Below are positions 56,001 through 64,000 of a stretch of DNA of 64,000 nucleotides, one piece after another (the stretch's first letter is position 1; each line of letters opens with the position of its first letter). Origin of the DNA: Candidatus Zixiibacteriota bacterium (GTDB taxonomy: Bacteria; Zixibacteria; MSB-5A5; SM23-73-2); the NCBI GenBank assembly GCA_030615745.1, contig JAUWYR010000003.1, positions 26,283 through 90,282 on the forward strand. Direction: 5' to 3'. A program made the position numbers and the translations under genes. Below the pieces are notes generated by a model. The model worked only from the letters and a program-made list of their open reading frames with translations, ran no database searches and had not been told where the DNA came from.

Positions 56001-57236
56001 ATGAAGATTTCTTTGCTAATCCCCACTTACTGGGGCAGAGAGAGGAAAGTAGGGTACAAAGAAGGGGACGATGTTTATGACCACCCCACTCCTTTGGATG
56101 AGGAGAGAACTTTAAAAAGAGCCATCGAAAGCACCAATATTTTGAAGCAAAAAGACTTTCAGCTGGTGATTTTGGGGGTTTCTACTTCCCAGGAGATCGA
56201 GGATAAGGTGGAGGAGAGGATAAAAAGTATTATCAAAGAGTGCAAAAAGAACCTTAAGGTTAAGTTTTTCTCTTATTCACATCTTGAAACATTATGCGGG
56301 TTTTTAAAATCAAAAGGGAAAGATAGTTCCGAAGGATTCATAGAATTTGTTGACCTTCTTAAACTTCGAGGTTATTCCAATGTCAGAAATATGTGTTTGG
56401 TTGTTTCTCATCTTTTGGAATCTGATATTGCTATTCTTGTCGACGATGATGAGATATTTGAAGACCCTTTTTTCATAGAGAAGGCAACTGAGTTTGTTGG
56501 TAAAGAGTTTGAGGGGAAAAAGATATATGGTGTTGCGGGATATTATATAAATCCAGATGGGGATTATCTGATCAAAAAAGAGAGCTTTCCCTGGATGACC
56601 TTCTGGAATAAGACCCGGTGGATGAATCAAGCTTTTAAAGAATTTATCGGATGTGAGCCCAGGTTAAAACCTGCGCCTTTTGTCTTTGGTGGAAACATGG
56701 TTGTTCACAAAGAACTTTTTACCAAAGTTCCATTCGACCCCAATGTTTCAAGGGGGGAAGACATAGATTATCTTTTGAATGCCAAGATGTTCGGATACGA
56801 TTTTTACCTAGACAGAAAACTTTGGATCAAGCATGACCCTCCTCCAAAAACTCATCCCAAGTGGAGACAATTAAGGGAGGATATCTATAGATTTATTTTC
56901 ACCAGATCAAAAATAAAATCTCAGACTCCTAATCCAAATACGAAGATTGTTAAAACAAAGGAGTTGGACCCTTACCCCGGAAGATTTTTGAAAGATGATT
57001 TAGGAGAGCTTATCTTTAAATCAAATACAATGCTGGCAACCGATTATTTGGCTCAGAGCGACTTAGAGGGATACAGGGAATGTATGCGAAATATCTACTT
57101 AGCTGAATATGATGCACCTCCTAAATTCGATCCTTTTTTATCTTTTTTAAACCTTCAAAAAAAATGGGGAGAGTTAATGGAATATTTAGGGCGCAGTGAG
57201 GTCTCATCTTATATCGTGGAGAGGTTATCTTTATAA
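56001..57236 (+). CDS. Glycosyltransferase-like protein
   Basis: MKISLLIPTYWGRER, AILVDDDEIFEDP, GGNMVVHKELF, SRGEDIDYLLNAKMFGYDFYLDRKLWIKH: GT-A DxD-like pattern. Confidence 0.75.
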   Translation: MKISLLIPTYWGRERKVGYKEGDDVYDHPTPLDEERTLKRAIESTNILKQKDFQLVILGVSTSQEIEDKVEERIKSIIKECKKNLKVKFFSYSHLETLCGFLKSKGKDSSEGFIEFVDLLKLRGYSNVRNMCLVVSHLLESDIAILVDDDEIFEDPFFIEKATEFVGKEFEGKKIYGVAGYYINPDGDYLIKKESFPWMTFWNKTRWMNQAFKEFIGCEPRLKPAPFVFGGNMVVHKELFTKVPFDPNVSRGEDIDYLLNAKMFGYDFYLDRKLWIKHDPPPKTHPKWRQLREDIYRFIFTRSKIKSQTPNPNTKIVKTKELDPYPGRFLKDDLGELIFKSNTMLATDYLAQSDLEGYRECMRNIYLAEYDAPPKFDPFLSFLNLQKKWGELMEYLGRSEVSSYIVERLSL

Positions 57237-57373
57237 TCAAAAGCAAGTTAAAGCCAAAATCTTAACTCTTTCCACCCCATTTTTTACTTGAAAAAGAGTT
57301 TTTTGCTTCTATATTAAAAAGAACAAAAGATTTTCTGTAAAAAATAAAGAAAGTTGCGAAACATTTTTTTAAT

Positions 57374-58642
57374 ATGAAAGGAAATTTAGAACAGGAGAAT
57401 CTGAGATTAAAAAGGGCGGTGGAGGAGCTCTCGATTTTAAATGAGCTCTCAATTGCCATCGGGTCCACGATGAAAGTTGAGGAAATTACCAAACTGATCA
57501 TCTCCAGATGTATCAAAAGAATTGGAGTTGAACAGGGAGCAGTAACCCTTCTAAAAGAAGATCGAGATGAGCCTTTCAAGACCTTTGTCAGAGTGATAGA
57601 TAAAAAGCAAGAGGATATTCCATATAGATTGGGAATGAGCTTGTCTGGCTGGATGCTTAAAAATCAAAAGCCCCTTTTGATAAATGACATCTTCACTGAT
57701 GAGAGATTCTCAAAAGTCAGTTTGGAAACAGGAAAAATCAAATCGGTTTTGTCAGTTCCCCTTAAGGTGAAAAATAAAATGATCGGTCTTATATCTTTGT
57801 TCAACAAAAAGGGGGAGGGTTTCACTCAAGAGGACCTGAGGCTTTTGTCAATTATTGCTATTCAATCAGCTCAGACCATAGAAAATGCTCGACTTTACGA
57901 GGAGGAGCGCAAACTTTTAGATTTAGAGGAGGATTTGCGAACCGCTTGGCACATTCAGCAATCCCTTCTGCCCAAAGAAAATCCTGTTATTGAAGGATTT
58001 GAGATTTTTGGTCTTTCCATTCCAGCTAAACAAGTTGGTGGGGACTATTATGATTTCATCCAGATTGATGATTCTCGTCTTGGCATTGCCATAGCAGACG
58101 TCTCTGGCAAGGGGACTTCTGCAGCTTTGCTGATGGCAAATTTGCAAGCCAGTTTAAGGGGTCAAGCATTGATGAGCCGTAATGTGAAGGAAACTGTGAC
58201 CAAAGTCAACTTTATGCTCTCCAGATTTATGGATATGGGAAAATTCATTACCCTTTTTTATGGGATTTTGGATATCAAAAACAAAACCTTTACTTATACT
58301 AACGCTGGACATAACTTTCCTTTTCTTCTGGACAAGGATGGTAATATAAAAAGATTGGAAAAGGGTGGAATAGTTTTAGGAACACTTGATAATTTTGTCT
58401 ATGAAGAGGAGACTGTGCAATTGAAGCCGGGCGACCTTTTGCTTTTATATACTGATGGTATAACCGAGGCGATGAACGAAGAGGATGAGATGTTCGAGAA
58501 GGAAAGGCTTTTAGAACTTCTTAAAGATAACCAGGAGATTTCTACGCAAAAGCTTTCCCAGAAAATTGTTGATTCTGTCCTCTCCTTCCAGGGGACCCTT
58601 CCCCAGGGTGATGATATGACACTGGTTTTGATAAAAGTTTGA
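57374..58642 (+). CDS. GAF domain plus SpoIIE/PP2C-type serine phosphatase
   Basis: GAF region with LSVPLKVKNKMIGLISLFNK; AKQVGGDYYDFIQIDDSRLGIAIADVSGKGTSAALLMA, YTNAGHN, LLLYTDGITEA. Confidence 0.93.
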   Translation: MKGNLEQENLRLKRAVEELSILNELSIAIGSTMKVEEITKLIISRCIKRIGVEQGAVTLLKEDRDEPFKTFVRVIDKKQEDIPYRLGMSLSGWMLKNQKPLLINDIFTDERFSKVSLETGKIKSVLSVPLKVKNKMIGLISLFNKKGEGFTQEDLRLLSIIAIQSAQTIENARLYEEERKLLDLEEDLRTAWHIQQSLLPKENPVIEGFEIFGLSIPAKQVGGDYYDFIQIDDSRLGIAIADVSGKGTSAALLMANLQASLRGQALMSRNVKETVTKVNFMLSRFMDMGKFITLFYGILDIKNKTFTYTNAGHNFPFLLDKDGNIKRLEKGGIVLGTLDNFVYEEETVQLKPGDLLLLYTDGITEAMNEEDEMFEKERLLELLKDNQEISTQKLSQKIVDSVLSFQGTLPQGDDMTLVLIKV

Positions 58643-58704
58643 TTTTTTCGCTTTTCTGTTTATATATTTTCTTTTGATATTCTCGCTCAGCGAGGATGTT
58701 ACAT

Positions 58705-58788
58705 CTGTCTACTGCCTACTGCTTACTTTTAACTCTTTTCTCTTTATTTTTTAATTTTTCATTTTTAACTTTTAATTTTCAATTTCTT
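58705..58788. repeat. Degenerate 7-bp periodic array overlapping the 3' end of the TPR gene
   Basis: ctgtcta ctgccta ctgctta cttttaa ctctttt ctcttta ttttta-type units. Confidence 0.6.
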
Positions 58789-60597
58789 CAGCCTCTCCTT
58801 CGCATCCTCCACCTCAGGTATTCCCGGATCAGCATCCTTCCAGATTTCTAAGAATTCCTCGTATTGCTCAATAGCCTTTTTGGTCCAGCCTGATTTTTCA
58901 TAAGTTATGCCCAAAAGGTAATAAGCTTTCACCGCCCAGATTAGCGTTTTTGCTCTGCTAATGTCATATCTTGAAAGTGCCTTTTCCAACTCAGTTACTG
59001 CCTGACCTAGTCTCTCTGATCCCAGGTAGGCTTTGGAAAGAAAGAACTGCATTCGGAGAAATGGATATGGGGCCTGCTTTTTCGCTTTTTCCAAATGAGC
59101 CACTGCACTTTTTGTATTGCCCTTAGCTAATTCAATAGCGCCGATGGCCAGCCAGTATGAACACATCATAATAGGATTCTTTCCCTCAATATCCCTTTTC
59201 AAACCGCGTGTGACTTCTTCAGCCTTGGCAATTTCTCCACTCTCCGCCAAAATACAGGCGTAAATATCCCGCCAATCCACCGGACTCCGGGGGTGAACAT
59301 TTTTAAGAATCTCCGGCCAAATTTCAGCTTCCCTTAAAGCCGAATTCACATTTTTCTTCTCCCAATAGATACTTGCCTTTAAGAAATGCTTAAACGCATT
59401 CTGCTCTCCTTCCGCCTGCTCCATTCCATCTGCGGCAAGACCATCGTCCAAAATTTCAAGGGCATCCTCGAACTTCCCCTGATAAAGAGGGACATAAGCG
59501 AGATACGTTCTTCCCTGTGACCGAGTGCCTTTCTCACCGCTGGAAGAAAGTTTCTGATAGCAGCTTTCAGCTTTGGCATACTCTCTTTTAAAAAGATACA
59601 TATGCCCCATTTTAGCCAGGGACATATAGAAATCCGGTTTGATCTCCAAAGCTTTTTCGTAAGATTCAATCGCCTGATCTGTCTTACCATTAAAAGCATA
59701 AAGATCGCCTCTGGTGTCATAGGGATTGGCTTCATCCGGTGCTAAGGATATATATTTGTTTATCGCCCAGATAGATTTGTCAAAATCGCCCATATGGTCG
59801 TAAACATAGGCAAGGAACTTATATGGAGGTTTATAGAGAGGGTCTATTTCAACGGCTTTGTTATAGTAGCGGACAGCTTCCTCAAACTGTCGCATAGCAT
59901 AATGGCTTTGTCCTAACCAAAAAAACGCCTCTTTCTCATCGGGAAAGCGTTCCACTATCTTCAGCCACTCTTCAATTGCCCCAGTATAATCCCCGGACAT
60001 AACTGCCTCCCAACCTTTTATATAATATTTCTCCTTCTGGCTGACTTTATCTGAGTAGGTTACTGCTTTGGCTATCATTTCTTTCCGCTCCGAACTCCCT
60101 ATAATCATAGCCAGCCGATAATATGCCATAGCAAAGGTGGAGTCAAACTCCAAAGCCTTCTTGAAGCTTTTCTCAGCATCTGTATAATAAGCCTTATAAA
60201 AGTAGTCAAGTCCTTCCAGATAGTAGCGATATGCTTCCGGTGAATGGGTAGTAACATCTTTCACTGGTTTATCTACCTCCTTTCTCGCCCCCTCCGGCAG
60301 AGACAAATCGTTCTTTATCTCGGCACTCAACTTGTCAACTACCGAGAAAAGATCTTCGCCCATCTGTCCGGTCACACGTTGGGTGGCTAAGATTTCTCCG
60401 GTTGAGGCGTCGGAAATATCTGGGGCCAAAACCATGTTTGGTTCAATCTGAAATACACTGCCTGTCAAAATCCATTTCACTCCAGCCTTGGATGGCTTCT
60501 CGGCCGCAGGCTTTGAGGTGTGCTTTGCATATACACAAGCAAAACCCGCCACTAAACAGGCTGCAACCAAAACAACCAAGATTAACTTTTTGTTCAT
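58765..60597 (-). CDS. Exported TPR-repeat protein
   Basis: Signal peptide MNKKLILVVLVAACLVAGFACVYA; many TPRs (e.g. PDEKEAFFWLGQSHYAMRQFEEAVRYYNKAVEIDP). Confidence 0.9.
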   Translation of the reverse strand: MNKKLILVVLVAACLVAGFACVYAKHTSKPAAEKPSKAGVKWILTGSVFQIEPNMVLAPDISDASTGEILATQRVTGQMGEDLFSVVDKLSAEIKNDLSLPEGARKEVDKPVKDVTTHSPEAYRYYLEGLDYFYKAYYTDAEKSFKKALEFDSTFAMAYYRLAMIIGSSERKEMIAKAVTYSDKVSQKEKYYIKGWEAVMSGDYTGAIEEWLKIVERFPDEKEAFFWLGQSHYAMRQFEEAVRYYNKAVEIDPLYKPPYKFLAYVYDHMGDFDKSIWAINKYISLAPDEANPYDTRGDLYAFNGKTDQAIESYEKALEIKPDFYMSLAKMGHMYLFKREYAKAESCYQKLSSSGEKGTRSQGRTYLAYVPLYQGKFEDALEILDDGLAADGMEQAEGEQNAFKHFLKASIYWEKKNVNSALREAEIWPEILKNVHPRSPVDWRDIYACILAESGEIAKAEEVTRGLKRDIEGKNPIMMCSYWLAIGAIELAKGNTKSAVAHLEKAKKQAPYPFLRMQFFLSKAYLGSERLGQAVTELEKALSRYDISRAKTLIWAVKAYYLLGITYEKSGWTKKAIEQYEEFLEIWKDADPGIPEVEDAKERLKKLKIKS

Positions 60598-60668
60598 TTG
60601 TAGTTTCCTCCTTCAAAATGAACGATTATCAATTTCAAAAAAATCAGTCGATTTTTTGTTTTTTTAAA

Positions 60669-61568
60669 TCACCTTCTTACAATGATAAAAACGATTGAGC
60701 CGGGAACTATAAAGGGGAGAAGCTTCTTTTTGGGCTTTGCCATAACACCAATTGTCGTCTCCTTCTGTAGTCCCTTCAAATCCGCTATGACCTCAGACGC
60801 ACTCTGATACCTGGTGCTGCGATCTTTCTTTAATGCCTTGTTAACTATCCTCTGCAATCCTTCGGGAACATTGGCTTTGAACCTAGCCAATGGCTCAGGT
60901 GTCTCATTTATAATAGAATAGATTATCGCGGCTTCATGCTCACCTTTGAAAGAAAGTTGCCCGGTGATCATCTCATATAAGACCACTCCAAAAGAAAAGA
61001 TGTCGCTTCGGTGGTCAACCTCTTTGCCTTGTGCCTGTTCAGGGGACATATATTGTGCGGTGCCTAAAGTCGTTCCGGTCTTGGTCAGTTTACTAACTCC
61101 TTTTAACTTAGCCAAGCCAAAATCCATAATCTTCACTTGACCTCGAGGAGTGAGCATGATATTGTCTGATTTTATATCCCTATGCACAATTTCCTTCTCA
61201 TGTGCTGTGGTCAAACCTTCACAGACCTGTATACCAATATCTAATACCTTTTTTACCGAGAGTGTCTCCTTTTCAACTATCTTTTTCAAAGTCTTTCCCT
61301 CACAATATTCCATAACTATAAACATCTGTGACTCAAACTCATCAATCTCATGAATGGTGGTGATGTTAGGATGGTTTAATGCTGAAGCTGCTTGAGCCTC
61401 ATGGACAAATCGAGCCTTAGCCTCAGAATCACACAAAAACTCCTGGGGCAGAAATTTCAAAGCGACGGTCCTTTTTAGCCTGGTATCCTTGGCTTTATAG
61501 ACCACCCCCATCCCGCCTTCTCCCAATCTCTCTAAAACTCTGTAATGAGATATTGTTTTGCCAATCAT
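60669..61568 (-). CDS. Ser/Thr protein kinase, short form
   Basis: LGEGGMGVVYKAKDTRLKRTVALKFL, IVHRDIKSDNIML, MDFGLAKL, GTAQYMSPEQAQGKEVDHRSDIFSFGVVLYEM; start at ATG 61568 overlapping the upstream stop (ATGA). Confidence 0.93.
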   Translation of the reverse strand: MIGKTISHYRVLERLGEGGMGVVYKAKDTRLKRTVALKFLPQEFLCDSEAKARFVHEAQAASALNHPNITTIHEIDEFESQMFIVMEYCEGKTLKKIVEKETLSVKKVLDIGIQVCEGLTTAHEKEIVHRDIKSDNIMLTPRGQVKIMDFGLAKLKGVSKLTKTGTTLGTAQYMSPEQAQGKEVDHRSDIFSFGVVLYEMITGQLSFKGEHEAAIIYSIINETPEPLARFKANVPEGLQRIVNKALKKDRSTRYQSASEVIADLKGLQKETTIGVMAKPKKKLLPFIVPGSIVFIIVRR

Positions 61569-63814
61569 TTTTCTAATCCTATCCTCTTCAGTAGCGCTTT
61601 GAACCTCGGATCCGAACGCAGGCTGTCGAAAATGGGATCCGCCTTGAGCCAAGACAGTCCGACAGAGCGATCCTCGTATGCCTTTTCCAGATATTCGAAA
61701 GTCAAGTTTTTCTTACCAAGGCCCAAATAGACTAATGCTATGTTGTCTGGAGGGACGTACCTTCGTTTAGACAGTTGCTCCAATTCATCGAGCACCTTTT
61801 GAGCTTCGCTCCTCTCTCCCGATATTGCATAAGCGTGTCCCAGCTCTGCCGTTACCCACGTGTTGCCTTCATCGAAGGTTTTCGCCTTTTGGAATGCCTC
61901 GATAGCTTCCTCATACATCCCCCTTTCCCTGTAAACCATCCCAAGGACATTCAGTGCTCCGCCGAAGTTCGGGTCCATCTCGAGTACCTTTTGACATTCT
62001 TCTATCACCTGGTCATACCGGTGAGTTCCGCAGAAGATAGCGACTGCGGACGCTACGCTTATGATCAACGATAGCGGATCAAGCTCTTGCGCCCGTTTGA
62101 TCTCTGCAATGGCTTCCGCATACTGTCCCGTCATGGTTAAATGTTCAGCATACCACTGGTGAGCGGTCGCATAACCAGGGTTGAACTCAATTGCTTGCTT
62201 GAATTCCTTCTCAGCACCCATCCAGTCCCAATCGCTAAGCGTTTTGATAAATGCTAACGATGTATGTGCTTCGGCGAGTGTTTCCTCAATCTCCAGAGCC
62301 TTCATTACTGCTGCCTTCGCTCTTGGGAAAGCGTCCTTAGGCGGGAGGAGACTATATTCTGCAAGCAAAATGTGGGAATCAGCCATCCCCGCATAAGCCA
62401 GAGCATAGTCCGGGTCCTTTTCAATTGCCTGCCTAAAGTATTGGATGGCCCTTTCAATATCCTCCTCCGTCCTCTTGCTCCAGAAATAGCGACCCCTTAA
62501 GTACAGGTTATAGGCTTCTTGGTCGTCCGTGAAACGTTTCACGATTTTCGCTTTCTCTACTCCTAAAAGCTTGACCTTCAATTTCTCTACGATGGCCAGA
62601 GAGATTTCATCCTGGATGGCAAAGATGTCTTCTGGGCAGCACCCTTCACCTATGTTGCGATCGTATTTCTCTGACCAGAGATGGTAACCATCAGCTACAT
62701 TTACGAGTTGTGCTGAGATACGCACCCGATTCCCTGCTTTCCGCACGCTTCCTTCAAGCAATGTTTTCACGTTAAGCTTCCTACCAATCTCGCGGATATC
62801 TATCTCTTTGCCTCTGAATGAAAAAGCCGAAGTTCTGGCAACCACGCGCAAATCCTCCACATGCGTCAGGGCATTAATAATCTCCTCTGCCATACCGTCA
62901 CAGAAATACTCCTGCTCTGGGTCAGCACTCAAGTTTGTAAATGGGAGAACGGCAATAGAGGGTTGACGTCTTTTAGCAGAAGGTTGTTCTTTCATAGATT
63001 CGAGCTCCTTTCTGAGCTTTCTTAAGTCAACCAGAATATCACCGGCGTTCTGGTAACGTGAATCCGCATCCTTGGCAAGACCTTTGTTCACTATCAGCTC
63101 CAGTTCCGTAGGCACCTCGGTTCGTAAACCAGTAATCGGCTCTGGCTCTTCATTCAAAATGGAATATATCACCGCCTGCTCATACTCCCCTTTAAAGGGC
63201 AATTGCCTGGTGATCATCTCATATAAAACCACACCAAAGGAGAAAATGTCGCTTCGGTGGTCAACCTCTTTGCCTTGTGCCTGTTCAGGTGACATATATT
63301 GTACAGTACCTAAAGTCGTTCCAGCCTTGGTCAGCTTGCTAACTCCTTTTAACTTAGCTAAACCAAAATCCATGATCTTGACTATTCCCTCGTCGGTCAA
63401 CATAATGTTATCTGATTTTATATCTCTATGAGTAATATCCTTCTTGTGAGCAGTATTCAAACCCTCTGATATCTGAATGGCAATTTTCAAAGTTTCTTCT
63501 ATGGAAAGCTTTTTTTCTTTAATCACTTCTTTTATGGATTCTCCTTTGATATATTCAATAGAGATGAAACATTCACCCTCCACTTCATCAATCTCATAAA
63601 TTGTAGTAATATTGGTATGATTCAACGCTGATGCAGCTTTGGCTTCATGCACAAACCTCATCTTGGCTTCTTCGTCACGCAAAAGATGTTTTGGCAGAAA
63701 CTTCAAAGCGACTATCCGATCCAGCTTGGTGTCCTCGGCTTTGTAGACCACCCCCATACCGCCTTCTCCCAATTTCTCTAAAATTCTGTAATGAGATATT
63801 GTTTTTCCAATCAT
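61565..63814 (-). CDS. Ser/Thr protein kinase with FlgO-like domain and C-terminal TPRs
   Basis: LGEGGMGVVYKAEDTKLDRIVALKFL, ITHRDIKSDNIML, IAVLPFTNLSADPEQEYFCDGMAEEIINAL, GRKLNVKTLLEGSVRKAGNRVRISAQLVNVADGYHLWSEKYDR, TPR array. Confidence 0.95.
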   Translation of the reverse strand: MIGKTISHYRILEKLGEGGMGVVYKAEDTKLDRIVALKFLPKHLLRDEEAKMRFVHEAKAASALNHTNITTIYEIDEVEGECFISIEYIKGESIKEVIKEKKLSIEETLKIAIQISEGLNTAHKKDITHRDIKSDNIMLTDEGIVKIMDFGLAKLKGVSKLTKAGTTLGTVQYMSPEQAQGKEVDHRSDIFSFGVVLYEMITRQLPFKGEYEQAVIYSILNEEPEPITGLRTEVPTELELIVNKGLAKDADSRYQNAGDILVDLRKLRKELESMKEQPSAKRRQPSIAVLPFTNLSADPEQEYFCDGMAEEIINALTHVEDLRVVARTSAFSFRGKEIDIREIGRKLNVKTLLEGSVRKAGNRVRISAQLVNVADGYHLWSEKYDRNIGEGCCPEDIFAIQDEISLAIVEKLKVKLLGVEKAKIVKRFTDDQEAYNLYLRGRYFWSKRTEEDIERAIQYFRQAIEKDPDYALAYAGMADSHILLAEYSLLPPKDAFPRAKAAVMKALEIEETLAEAHTSLAFIKTLSDWDWMGAEKEFKQAIEFNPGYATAHQWYAEHLTMTGQYAEAIAEIKRAQELDPLSLIISVASAVAIFCGTHRYDQVIEECQKVLEMDPNFGGALNVLGMVYRERGMYEEAIEAFQKAKTFDEGNTWVTAELGHAYAISGERSEAQKVLDELEQLSKRRYVPPDNIALVYLGLGKKNLTFEYLEKAYEDRSVGLSWLKADPIFDSLRSDPRFKALLKRIGLEK

Positions 63815-63915
63815 AGACCACACCTCCCGCTTTCGCCTTGCTTCAGCGGGACAGGCATCCCACCCTCGCCTAACTTCTCTAAAATCTTATAATGAGAAAT
63901 TGTTCTCCCATTCAT
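63811..63915 (-). pseudogene. Truncated third kinase start (34-codon remnant)
   Basis: Reads MNGRTISHYKILEKLGEGGMPVPLKQGESGRCGL*; homologous to the first 20 residues of the two downstream kinases, then diverges into a palindromic sequence. TGA overlaps the next ATG. Confidence 0.75.
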
Positions 63916-64000
63916 ACCTTCTCGCTGATTGAGCTTTGACTACACCCTTAATAAATTGAGAAACTACTTGATTGTCAACTAAAAAAGTAAAGAGAAGGAA

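Noticed and set aside
1-64000. tRNA and rRNA genes, prophage, full transposase genes
   Set aside because: None recognised on either strand by eye; a tRNAscan/Rfam run would be decisive.

Overview
This 64 kb window looks like chromosomal DNA from an uncultured, AT-rich bacterium. A dockerin protein, an exosortase/IPTL-CTERM pair and type IV pilins point loosely to an FCB or candidate-phylum lineage, but taxonomy cannot be settled from sequence alone. Most genes are housekeeping on the + strand: pheS-pheT, zapA, rny-ymdB, folD, trpS, scpA-scpB, cmk-plsC-ispH-rpsA, mtaB-rsmE, rpsU-yqeY-cvpA-mutS2-dnaG. Between them are (i) a minus-strand Dam / unknown / DGQHR-domain operon at 18.9-21.7 kb, (ii) an exosortase-like gene, a small membrane protein and a 934-aa IPTL-CTERM surface protein at 22.9-26.9 kb, (iii) tandem type IV pilins with a sigma54-like promoter, a prepilin peptidase and a PAS histidine kinase, (iv) an AbiJ-like gene, (v) nucleotide-sugar and glycosyltransferase genes, (vi) a dockerin/Fn3-like secreted protein, and (vii) a tandem Ser/Thr kinase-TPR locus with a truncated third copy. 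The most unusual signal is in the spacers. They hold a modular system of small palindromes: outer clamps with interchangeable self-complementary cores, and mini-hairpins inserted inside other palindromes. Several insertions are flanked by short direct duplications, and some units appear to sit in frame inside protein genes (an identical 18-mer encoding SEGFIE in two unrelated genes). A second spacer signal is a set of degenerate 7-bp periodic arrays. Coordinates and motifs were read by eye; no search or folding program was run.
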